Source: a bacterium (GTDB lineage Bacteria > B130-G9). From it: a stretch of 12,575 nucleotides of DNA. Each line of letters opens with the position of its first letter. Within the stretch, counting starts at the first letter, position 1. Under the pieces are notes generated by a model that was not told the DNA's origin, did not search any database, and saw only the letters and a program-made list of their open reading frames with translations. The stretch is taken from assembly GCA_021160245.1 (NCBI GenBank), contig JAGHCW010000230.1:1-12575 (forward strand), written 5' to 3'. The position numbers and the translations under genes were made by a program. Below are positions 1 through 6,912 of this stretch, one piece after another.

Positions 1-1144
1 GGTTCTCATCGTCGCACGGAGATGTCTTTCCGAGAACATCTACGAATTTCGAGCCCGTGTAAAATGGAACATTTAGCGCGAGCTTCTCGTATAGCTCCTC
101 CTGCCACTGCCGACAGATACTCTTGGGTGCAAGCAAGAGAAAGCGGCGCACGAGGCCTGAGACGAGAAGCTGTCTAAGTATCAGCCCGGCCTCAATGGTC
201 TTGCCAAGGCCAACTTCGTCGCAGAGCAGGAACCGCTCAGGGAAGCTATCAACCGCCTTCCTCACAACGTTAATCTGATGCGGCCAGGGCTTGACGGCAG
301 ACGTTGCAATGCCCAGAAGTCCCGAATTCACAAGATGAGGCGCGTCGCGAAGAAACTGAAACATCACCCTCTGTGCGTGTTCTTTCTGCTGGTGCTCTTC
401 GCGATCAGGCTCTTTGACCTGCTCCTTCTCAAATGGATCAGACTTGGGTTGACCCTGGGGTCGATATGACAACATACGTTTTCTTACCGCCTCGGGGATC
501 TCGAACGCTATCCAGTCCCTTTCTTTGCCCTGCCAGAGTCGCTCAAAGCGGCTGACAACGCCCAAGAGATGAGGTCGGTCCTCCTTCCAGGAGCAATAGA
601 CAGAGAACTGCTCGTAGTTATTCCGCCAAGCCTGCTCGCTCTCGTTGATGCTGCCGCTGAAAGCCACCTGGTTGCCTTCTGCATCCGTGAATAGGCCTTC
701 TTTTGGGTGATAATAGTCCCGGCTATCAGGGGAAGGTATCGGCTTCCCGTTCTTTGTCGGGAGAACCACCTTGATCTCAAGCATGGCCTCCGCAACCATC
801 CAAGCCAGCGCCTCAAGCCGCTTCCGCATCAGCATGTCTTCGGGATCGCGGAAGCCCTCGAGGAGATTTCGTTCAACGACCGACGCCAAATCGTGGCCAC
901 GTATTATCGCGCTGACATCGTCCTCCAAAAGCTCTGCTCCCACAAGAAGACGCATACGGCCGCCATTCTGGATGAGTCTCGCAATGCCGGCGGCAGCGAT
1001 GCTCAACGCCGCGCTGCTGAAATATCCCGCGCTTCGATCATAGCGCACTGAACAGGACAGCGCCGGGATGTAAAAGTCATTCAGCCTATCGTCCGACGCG
1101 CCGTAGGATAATTTGAAGTCAGCTGTTGGCAGTATCAGAGCCAT
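1..1144 (-). CDS. PLD-nuclease / SNF2-family helicase fusion, N-terminal part (cut by window edge)
   Basis: The first 381 residues are present; the rest lies beyond base 1. Residues 1-200 look like a phospholipase-D-type nuclease domain. His146 and Lys148 (YYHPKEG) are followed by a GSxN-type motif at 163-167 (SGSIN), the usual HxK...GS.N arrangement. A charged linker rich in Glu, Lys and Gln (about 230-260) leads to the start of a SNF2 helicase domain: PWPHQ at 286-290, the Walker A motif DEVGLGKT at 309-316 with Lys315, then motif Ia LLLAPKS near 336-342. Walker B and the second RecA domain are outside the window. The ATG at 1144 is preceded in frame by a stop at 1163-1165; a GTG at 1147 is the only alternative start. 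The gene lies 66 bp after the 185-aa gene, probably in the same transcript. In this family the protein is the predicted DNA-translocating and cleaving component of DUF499/DUF1156 defence loci. The domain calls are strong, the role is inferred. Confidence 0.92.
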   Translation of the reverse strand, partial: MALILPTADFKLSYGASDDRLNDFYIPALSCSVRYDRSAGYFSSAALSIAAAGIARLIQNGGRMRLLVGAELLEDDVSAIIRGHDLASVVERNLLEGFRDPEDMLMRKRLEALAWMVAEAMLEIKVVLPTKNGKPIPSPDSRDYYHPKEGLFTDAEGNQVAFSGSINESEQAWRNNYEQFSVYCSWKEDRPHLLGVVSRFERLWQGKERDWIAFEIPEAVRKRMLSYRPQGQPKSDPFEKEQVKEPDREEHQQKEHAQRVMFQFLRDAPHLVNSGLLGIATSAVKPWPHQINVVRKAVDSFPERFLLCDEVGLGKTIEAGLILRQLLVSGLVRRFLLLAPKSICRQWQEELYEKLALNVPFYTGSKFVDVLGKTSPCDDEN

Positions 1145-1210
1145 CACCGTCTGTCGAGAGACTCAAGTGCCCTTGGCGCTTTAGAATTGGTGATAAGGTC
1201 GAGGGTATGG

Positions 1211-1768
1211 TCAGGCACCAGAAAGCCCATTACGGAATTTCTGTAGGTTATCTAGTCGTTGCCTTCTCTCGGCCAGCGCCTTCTTGCATTCTCCCTCAAT
1301 CGCCGCATTGTGCTGTTCGATTTCTTCTTTCATGGAGCTCAAGTTGTGCTCAAGGTCCTTACATGCGCTCGCGTAGGCGGCCTTGATATCTTCAGCATTG
1401 GACCCTTCTGAAGAATAGACTATGCTGCCTCTGTCCAATTCCATGGCGACATCCACGTGAGGATGCGGGCAGTACTCTAGCAGCGCTGCTTCCCCTTCTA
1501 TTGGTTGGATTTCATATGTCACGCGGTACTGTATCAATCGCCGTGGCCCTTCGGGCCCAAGGTCGTTGATCTTAGGCTCTACACTGTCAAGTGCTGGGAC
1601 TCTGGGTGGAGTGAATCTGAATTTACTTAATAGTCCCGAACAGATTTCAGAATCCGCCTTCTTATCCAGATCGCTTTTCTTCAATAGCTCCACTTCCTTT
1701 TTGATGCGTTCAGACGTGAAGGTCAGGTACTTGTCGAGTGGCTTCTGGCGATTGAATAGCGTTCTCAT
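1211..1768 (-). CDS. Hypothetical 185-aa protein with charged helical C-terminus
   Basis: I do not recognise this family. The N-terminus is basic and helical (about residues 1-40, with ERIKKEVELLKKSDLDKK). A central part, about 50-120, looks mixed or beta-rich (TPPRVPAL, QYRVTYEIQPIEG, ALLEYCPHPHVDVAMELD). The last 60 residues form a strongly charged helix with heptad-like spacing, probably a coiled coil (EHNLSSMKEEIEQHN, KKALAERRQRLDNLQ). There is no signal peptide or membrane segment. The start is secure: AAGGAG lies just upstream of the ATG at 1768. The gene lies 83 bp after the methylase stop and 66 bp before the helicase start. That placement between two core components suggests a structural or adaptor subunit of the same complex, which is inference from position only. 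There are no visible catalytic motifs. Confidence 0.8.
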   Translation of the reverse strand: MRTLFNRQKPLDKYLTFTSERIKKEVELLKKSDLDKKADSEICSGLLSKFRFTPPRVPALDSVEPKINDLGPEGPRRLIQYRVTYEIQPIEGEAALLEYCPHPHVDVAMELDRGSIVYSSEGSNAEDIKAAYASACKDLEHNLSSMKEEIEQHNAAIEGECKKALAERRQRLDNLQKFRNGLSGA

Positions 1769-1851
1769 CTTATCTCCTTATGGTTGTGTGTGATAATGTC
1801 GAGCAATATCGAGTTCGTGACCATGTTTCACATCCAAAGGGTACTATATCA

Positions 1852-4839
1852 CTAGACCGTTCTCTTGAGCCCCAATTCCTTCTGCTCTATCGGCGGAGGC
1901 GCATCCTTCGGGACCTCGAGGTCGGGGAAGAAGTTGAGGCGCAGGTCGTCCAAGAGCTTCGCCTCGGGCCTCAGGAACTCGCCCGCTTTGCGTGTGCGGG
2001 GGATCGCGTTGACCATCGCCTGGAGGCACGCCTGGAATGTCGAGTCATTCAAGAGGCCAGTTTCTGACAGGAAGCGACCACACGCGCTTGAGCCATCCTC
2101 CTCAAAAACCATCATCGCTGTGTGGATAGCGTCCAAAAGGCACTCGAATGTCCCAAGATCGGGGTCAACAACACCCTTCTTGCGACGAAGCTTCGGAAGC
2201 TGCAGTATCACGTTACTCGCCTTCTTCGCTATCACACGCTTCGTCTTAACAAGGTCAGCCTCGATGTCCAAATTTAGCGCAAGCGCGAGCATCCGCGCCT
2301 CGTCCGCCGGGAACTCCTGCGCCCTAAAAGCGTCCCACGCCATAAGATACCAATCGGTTATGGTGTCGAACTCGACCTTCCGCCCGAGCAGAAGCCCCTG
2401 CCGCCGCAAGTTCATAACCTCTTCGCGGGCGATGTTCAAAGCAACGTCCGGCGAGAGCTCTATCGGCTTGCCAGTCTGCTCGTCCATGCTGCTCGAATAA
2501 ACCGGCCATCGCTCACTCAATATCGCAAGCACCGGCCCAAACGTGCTGATATAAAGATCAACGCCTGTAAGCCCCAATTCGTGGAACTCCCGCGCCTTCT
2601 CCCGCGCCGTCCGCCTCACCCGCTCCCGAATGTCATCCCACCAGACGATTTCGGATTTCGGATTGGGGATTTCGGATTGGCCATTAGAATCCGAAACTTG
2701 GGATTCTCCGGCGCCTGACGCAGAGAAGGGTGGCTTCCGAGTTCCACCTGCAATCCCAAATCCTAAATCCGCAATCCGCAATCCGACTTGTCTCTTCCGG
2801 CAGACCAATAGTATCGTGCTGGCCGCTGCGTTCTTCTTTGCCTGATGGAGACTGTGTTCGCTCTCGGTTCGGACGGGCCAGGATGCCTTGATAACGAAAC
2901 CGGCCTCAATCAGCGCCCGACCCAGCGAGTTCCACGCGTCAACCCGCTTATGGGTGAACATGACGGTCAGAACGCCATCTGGATGCAGCACGCGGTTCAT
3001 CTCTGCAAAGCACGCGGCCATCTTCCGCAGGTAATCATCTTGAGCGAGTTCCCTCTTCTTTCTCCCCACGTCTTTGAACCGTGCAACGTTCGCGACCGCC
3101 TCGTCGTCCTTGTTCGTCAGCTCGTCTCGAAATAGCTCGGGATAAACATCCCCCAGCGTCCGCTTCATCCAGACATAAAAAAAGTCCGAACACTCGGCAT
3201 ACATGACATTGGCCTCGTATGGCGGGTCAACGCAGACCAAATGGAACGGCCTGTCCGTCAAAATGGCTGTTGCCGACATACGGGAGATCACGGGCTTGGA
3301 GCTCGCACTCAATTCTCCCTCCAACAAGTTCTGCCCCGACTGCTGGGTCAGCTGGGCCATGCCGTTGTAGGCACCAACGACTTGTTCAAGACACCACGGA
3401 AAAAGATTGCGGGATGCGTCGAACTCCCCATGGCTCCATTTGAAACTGAAGTCGTGCCGGTCGAATGTGCTTCTCATGCCTCTTGAGCCATCCCATCTAG
3501 CCATGACTGAGTTATACATACAGGCCTTGTCAAACATGAAGGCCAAATACGTCGCTATCGCGTCCGCCTTCTCCTTCGGCTCGCCCGCTCGGACCTCGGC
3601 CATGACCTCGTGGAACGCCTCAAGGAATGTGCAGAGCGACAACAGCTGACGAGGCGAGAACATGTCGCACCACCTCTTCATGCCGTATCTCAATGGCTCA
3701 GAAGTTTTGTTTCCGACCGGTATGGCGTCATTGGGCACAAGTCCTTTCGCCTCCCATTCGGGTAGTTTCCTTCCCAGTTCCTCTTCAGCGGCTTTCACGG
3801 CATCGAGGTCGGCCTGCGTTGGCGCCCTAAACTGAAAGCCGCCTGCCTTCTTGATCCCGATCGCGTAAAGCTGCTGGCCCATCCTACCCGCCTGCGCCTC
3901 GCGTTTGATGTAATCGCCGGGGATCGCATCGCCATTCCACGGAGAGACAGCAACGCCGCGCTTGATTGTCCCCTTGTCCGGATCCGAGGCGATTGCTTCC
4001 TTACCTGAGACGATTTCGAACCGGCATTCTGGTTCATCCGGCTCGCATATCAGCTTGGCCGCCAGAGGCTTATCGCCTTTCGCCAGCCACCAATTAGGTG
4101 ACAACGGCACAGGCTTCCCCGTTTCGGGACAGGCAACGGTTCTTGCCCATATATACGCGTGTATTTTCTCCCCGAGCTCAATTAGATAGAACCGGGATAA
4201 CCTGTCTTGAACTATGCTAGCGATCTTTCCGCCGTAATACACGATAGCGTCTTTCAGGCTGATACCAAATCTGGCAGGATAATCCACCGTCGCTTTCAGA
4301 ATGACGGATGCGACTGGGTTGAGCTCATTTGCGTGTGTCCGAAGCCCATGTCGCAGGGCCTCGAATGGGATAGAACCGCCGCCAGCCATCGGATCGATCA
4401 TGGCGATGTCCTCGGAACCCCACGTTACGCTCAGCATCCTACGCATAAGCGCAAGATCGTCAGTCGATGGACTAACGGAGAAGGCTCGCTTATGTTCGAA
4501 AGGAGATTTCTTTAACCTGATGCCCTTATCTTTGGCCCAGAGCATCAATTGCTGGGCCGCGACGGGGTCGCCGAGTATTCCGATGAAGCGTTTGAACCAC
4601 TCGTGGTATGCGTTTTCGGTGGGGAACTTGCTGATGAGGTCGTTGGGCCAGTTGGCCGACCACTGAGGCAGGAGGCTTGCAAGGACCGCGGCGCGTGAAA
4701 CGACAAGCGGCCGCCTCGCCCACCACACGTGGAGCCGATTCGGCGGCGGATGCTGCCCCGTGCTGTTCTCCCTCCGGCTTTCGACGGAGAGTTCCTTAAT
4801 CGGCAGCCATTTTTCGATTAGAACGGGCGGGTGTGGCAT
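1852..4839 (-). CDS. DUF1156-family DNA adenine methylase (COG1743 type)
   Basis: This 995-aa protein is predicted to methylate adenine in DNA using S-adenosylmethionine, marking host DNA as self. The N-terminus carries the DUF1156 signature (IEKWLPI, then NRLHVWWARRPL at 34-45). Motif I, which binds the cofactor, is DPMAGGGS at 149-156, followed by ELNPVAS at 172-178. The catalytic motif IV is DPPY at 538-541, followed by a YVWMKR stretch. Motif I precedes motif IV with a large insertion between them, as in this family. The Zn-ribbon region (about 230-280) keeps only scattered cysteines (237, 265, 272) and no CxxC, so it may be degenerate. Residues 684-731 are encoded by a 7-bp repeat insertion that stays in frame between the catalytic part and the C-terminal domain. 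GGAGG lies 8 nt before the ATG, which supports this start. The family assignment is secure; the target site cannot be read. Confidence 0.95.
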   Translation of the reverse strand: MPHPPVLIEKWLPIKELSVESRRENSTGQHPPPNRLHVWWARRPLVVSRAAVLASLLPQWSANWPNDLISKFPTENAYHEWFKRFIGILGDPVAAQQLMLWAKDKGIRLKKSPFEHKRAFSVSPSTDDLALMRRMLSVTWGSEDIAMIDPMAGGGSIPFEALRHGLRTHANELNPVASVILKATVDYPARFGISLKDAIVYYGGKIASIVQDRLSRFYLIELGEKIHAYIWARTVACPETGKPVPLSPNWWLAKGDKPLAAKLICEPDEPECRFEIVSGKEAIASDPDKGTIKRGVAVSPWNGDAIPGDYIKREAQAGRMGQQLYAIGIKKAGGFQFRAPTQADLDAVKAAEEELGRKLPEWEAKGLVPNDAIPVGNKTSEPLRYGMKRWCDMFSPRQLLSLCTFLEAFHEVMAEVRAGEPKEKADAIATYLAFMFDKACMYNSVMARWDGSRGMRSTFDRHDFSFKWSHGEFDASRNLFPWCLEQVVGAYNGMAQLTQQSGQNLLEGELSASSKPVISRMSATAILTDRPFHLVCVDPPYEANVMYAECSDFFYVWMKRTLGDVYPELFRDELTNKDDEAVANVARFKDVGRKKRELAQDDYLRKMAACFAEMNRVLHPDGVLTVMFTHKRVDAWNSLGRALIEAGFVIKASWPVRTESEHSLHQAKKNAAASTILLVCRKRQVGLRIADLGFGIAGGTRKPPFSASGAGESQVSDSNGQSEIPNPKSEIVWWDDIRERVRRTAREKAREFHELGLTGVDLYISTFGPVLAILSERWPVYSSSMDEQTGKPIELSPDVALNIAREEVMNLRRQGLLLGRKVEFDTITDWYLMAWDAFRAQEFPADEARMLALALNLDIEADLVKTKRVIAKKASNVILQLPKLRRKKGVVDPDLGTFECLLDAIHTAMMVFEEDGSSACGRFLSETGLLNDSTFQACLQAMVNAIPRTRKAGEFLRPEAKLLDDLRLNFFPDLEVPKDAPPPIEQKELGLKRTV
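2647..2785. repeat. Inverted pair of 7-bp tandem repeat arrays inside the methylase gene
   Basis: On the + strand, five heptamers run without a gap from 2647 to 2681 (GATTTCG, GATTTCG, GATTGGG, GATTTCG, GATTGGC). Five more in the opposite sense run from 2751 to 2785 (CAATCCC, AAATCCT, AAATCCG, CAATCCG, CAATCCG). About 69 bp separate the arrays, and in that space GAATCC and GGATTC occur once each. The shared unit is CGGATTK and its complement, so the two arms can pair as an imperfect stem. In the methylase frame they encode LRIADLGFGI (687-696) and SEIPNPKSEI (722-731). Because 7 is not divisible by 3, the peptide pattern repeats every 21 bp. I remember such arrays as dispersed repeats in some environmental bacteria, mostly between genes; that is recollection, not a search result. 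Confidence 0.85.
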
Positions 4840-4944
4840 GAGCGTGGCCTCCGTATGAATTGGGCGGAGATTAGCGGCCGCTTAAAAGACGCCTACGGCC
4901 AAATTGTTACGCGGCACCTCAGCTAAGGCTCAGCGCCCGATTGT
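4840..4944 (-). promoter_or_regulatory. 105-bp leader of the methylase gene with strong ribosome binding site
   Basis: This gap lies between the 52-aa gene and the methylase. On the minus strand GGAGG (complement of 4848-4852) sits 8 nt before the ATG, a strong Shine-Dalgarno sequence. The remainder holds short GC-rich pairing possibilities (GGCCG and CGGCC, about 15 nt apart) but no T-run, so it is not a convincing terminator. I see no clear -35/-10 pair. Read-through from upstream genes is the simplest reading. Confidence 0.45.
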
Positions 4945-5103
4945 CTATTTGAACAGTTTCCTGGTGAACTTAAATATGCCCTTGCCGGCCAGCTTCCCGA
5001 GTCCAAGTCTGACGCCCCTGGCAGCTATCTTCTTGGGGCTGCCGGAAGAGACAGCTTTGAATGTGTTTGACCATTTGAGGGCTTTGTAGATTCCTCGTTT
5101 CAT
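4945..5103 (-). CDS. Very basic 52-aa small protein
   Basis: This short gene runs from ATG at 5103 to TAG at 4945-4947. It is supported by an excellent Shine-Dalgarno sequence: AAGGAG (complement of 5110-5115) six bases before the ATG. The product begins MKRGIYKALKWSNTFKAV, continues through a Ser-Gly-rich turn (SSGSPKKI), and ends in a Gly/Lys/Arg-rich helix (GLGKLAGKGIFKFTRKLFK). Lysine and arginine far outnumber acidic residues, which are absent, so it should bind nucleic acid, membrane or an acidic partner. The layout (aromatic helix, SGSPK turn, basic GR/GK-rich tail) resembles small basic proteins I remember from phages and mobile elements, but I cannot name a family. It lies 55 bp after the 61-aa gene, behind a hairpin. 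No function is assigned. Confidence 0.7.
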   Translation of the reverse strand: MKRGIYKALKWSNTFKAVSSGSPKKIAARGVRLGLGKLAGKGIFKFTRKLFK

Positions 5104-5115
5104 GTGCTTCTCCTT

Positions 5116-5148
5116 TTGGCCTGTTCCAATGGGACATTGTCAGGCCAA
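5116..5148 (-). promoter_or_regulatory. Two-part RNA hairpin touching the ribosome binding site of the 52-aa gene
   Basis: TTGGCCTG (5116-5123) is perfectly complementary to CAGGCCAA (5141-5148), an 8-bp outer stem. Inside it CAATG (5127-5131) pairs with CATTG (5135-5139) around a 3-nt loop. The internal loop has 3 nt on one side and 1 on the other. On the transcribed (minus) strand the hairpin ends directly at AAGGAG, the Shine-Dalgarno of the 52-aa gene. It is followed by AAAAGG rather than a T-run, so it is not an intrinsic terminator. Likely roles are translational control of the small basic protein, or an mRNA processing or stability element. Base pairing is seen directly; function is inferred. 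Confidence 0.7.
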
Positions 5149-5158
5149 TCATCGATTC

Positions 5159-5344
5159 TTAGTCCACCACGAATTGCCAGGCTTTCTCGACGGATTCCCT
5201 CTTTGCCTGGTCGAATTTCTTGAAGTCCTCCTCGACCGCCTTCTGGAGTCGCTCTCCAATGGCTTCGATCTTTTCAGCGGAGGCGAACCTCTTTGTGTCG
5301 TCCTTGCCGCCTATCCCATCGAGGATAAGCTCTTCCTTCTTCAT
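5159..5344 (-). CDS. 61-aa charged helical small protein
   Basis: The preferred start is the ATG at 5344-5342, which overlaps the stop of the 500-aa gene as ATGA. AAGGAG lies 5 nt upstream. A GTG at 5350 is in frame but too close to that ribosome binding site. The product (MKKEELILDGIGG...) has a short N-terminal acidic segment, then one long amphipathic, charged helix (SAEKIEAIGERLQKAVEEDFKKFDQAKRES) ending WQFVVD. It has no cysteine and no membrane segment. I do not recognise a family. Translational coupling to the peptidase-like protein suggests a partner, inhibitor or chaperone for it, on position alone. Confidence 0.72.
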   Translation of the reverse strand: MKKEELILDGIGGKDDTKRFASAEKIEAIGERLQKAVEEDFKKFDQAKRESVEKAWQFVVD

Positions 5345-6843
5345 TGGCACTCCTTCAGATTGTTTCGATAAAGTTCGTAGGGTCGCGGTTCGTCGAGCTT
5401 CTTCATAATAACAAACCTGTCCTTGGCCGCCGTCATTGCGTCCCTATTATTAACAATTATGTAATCAGGATAGTGCACGACAATAAACGGGAATTGATCG
5501 TATTGGGAGGCAGTGGCGTCCCATATCAGCTCCCCCAAAATCTGTCCTTGGGGGTACAGGGCAGTGGTCGAGAGCTCGCAAATCCATATAAACTTTGGCA
5601 TGGGAAGCTGGGCGTATAGTCTCTCTATGCTGTGCGGCAGCGGGGTCGCCTTTCTGACCTTTTTATACGATTTTGATGATGTCAGAAATATCCTTGCGAT
5701 TAGGTCTTGGCCCGATAAGGAGGGAGAAAGAGCATCAATGCCTATATCTCTATCGAGCAGGATTTCCTGGGCGCTCCTTTCGACGTGTTCTGCAGCCAGG
5801 TAGATTTTCTCATACATCGGAACGACGAATACCGCAACGTCGACGGCTCCGTATTCTGAGCGGTGCTTACGAGAGCCGTCTCTTGATAGAGACATGACTT
5901 GATATGGCATGTGGTTGTCGTTGTTCACGACAAAGCCCTTTAGGTAGCCGTAGCTGCTTCTGAATATGGGATTCGCCGGTGGCGGCTGAATCTGATAATC
6001 CGAGATGTGACCGAAGGTGACGAGGGCGTGAGGCATGCACGGAACTCCAAATTTGGTGGCAAGACCGCACACAACCGGGAGACCTGATTCGACGTAGTAA
6101 TAGAGAAGCCTGTCGAATAGCCCCGGCTGTGTGAACTTATCACGAGAGTATATTTCGGGGTAGAAGCCGAAATCGGAGAAGATCTGCGATATCTGGCCGA
6201 CGTTCAGTCCGCGAGATGGAATAAGTCGCCCGGTTGAAATATCAGTCGTCATTTGAGTTATCTGAAATGGATATGTCTCTCTGTAATTGGGATACCTCTC
6301 CGAGTAATATCTGAAGATCATCCAACACGCGGCATGGGCGCATATAGTCACGTCGGTGTCTTGGCTGATATGGGGGAATCCCTTAACGGATAGCTCCGTC
6401 CCTAACAGGTGGGCCTTAAACTCCGTTAAGCACATGGTGCCAGGCAATCCCTCAATCTTAGCGGGATCGAGAATTGTCCGACCGATGCTAGTGACTCTTG
6501 TTGGTCTGACCACACAGTAGCCGATATAATCCTGTTCGAAGTTCTCCAGCTCCCAGATATCCTCAGCTTTGAGAGCCGTTCCGAAAAAGTGCAAGCGGAT
6601 CGTTCTTGAAGGATATTCGGCGAACTTCTTTGAATAGAAACCGGAGTATGTGTCGCGATAGTCCTTGTCAATGTATTCGCGTTCGACTATGACCGATTTG
6701 GCCGATGAGGCTAGGAGCTCTTTGAGCTTCACCCAGTCTGCCGGAACCAGGAAAGGGCTACATAGCCGCAGTAGTTCCGCCCAATCTTCGGGCTTGCCAA
6801 AGACGACCACCGGGTATAGGGATGTTTCGTTGAGAACTGTCAC
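5341..6843 (-). CDS. Probable papain-fold (C39-like) cysteine peptidase, 500 aa
   Basis: The central part, about residues 155-315, has the order of a papain-fold, C39-like peptidase. Gln161 is a possible oxyanion residue, followed by DVTICAHAACW with candidate nucleophile Cys168. A helix follows (WMIFRYYSERY). Then come GLPVVCGLA, candidate His272 in PHALVTFGH, and Asp309 in FVVNNDN, where C39-like enzymes carry their acidic residue. The N-terminal 150 residues hold an unrecognised domain with the phrase GYCVVRPTRVTSIGRT (108-123). The C-terminal 180 residues are also unassigned. There is no signal peptide, ABC-transporter domain or membrane segment, so it is not a bacteriocin exporter; it should act in the cytoplasm. 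The start is GTG at 6843, with GGAGAG upstream and an in-frame stop at 6859-6861; no other nearby start exists. It follows the HIRAN gene by 69 bp. Cleavage of a host or phage protein during defence is inferred. Confidence 0.72.
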   Translation of the reverse strand: MTVLNETSLYPVVVFGKPEDWAELLRLCSPFLVPADWVKLKELLASSAKSVIVEREYIDKDYRDTYSGFYSKKFAEYPSRTIRLHFFGTALKAEDIWELENFEQDYIGYCVVRPTRVTSIGRTILDPAKIEGLPGTMCLTEFKAHLLGTELSVKGFPHISQDTDVTICAHAACWMIFRYYSERYPNYRETYPFQITQMTTDISTGRLIPSRGLNVGQISQIFSDFGFYPEIYSRDKFTQPGLFDRLLYYYVESGLPVVCGLATKFGVPCMPHALVTFGHISDYQIQPPPANPIFRSSYGYLKGFVVNNDNHMPYQVMSLSRDGSRKHRSEYGAVDVAVFVVPMYEKIYLAAEHVERSAQEILLDRDIGIDALSPSLSGQDLIARIFLTSSKSYKKVRKATPLPHSIERLYAQLPMPKFIWICELSTTALYPQGQILGELIWDATASQYDQFPFIVVHYPDYIIVNNRDAMTAAKDRFVIMKKLDEPRPYELYRNNLKECQ

Positions 6844-6912
6844 AGGTTGTCTCTCCGGTCACTTACACAGCAGATTGAGAGTTTCTTCCTGTGCTTCGGC
6901 ACGTGATCGTCC

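Noticed and set aside
707-1051. 114-aa plus-strand open frame near the left end
   Set aside because: It is antisense to the PLD domain of the helicase gene, whose HxK and GSxN motifs and in-frame helicase motifs are clear.
1865-2500. 211-aa plus-strand open frame
   Set aside because: It is antisense to the methylase C-terminal domain, rich in Ser and Arg, and has no family features; a shadow frame.
2647-2785. Heptamer arrays considered as a CRISPR array or insertion sequence
   Set aside because: The units are 7 bp, contiguous and inverted, with no spacers of constant length. There is no transposase or target-site duplication I can identify.
5116-5148. Hairpin considered as an intrinsic terminator
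   Set aside because: No T-run follows the stem on either strand, and a ribosome binding site follows directly on the transcribed strand.
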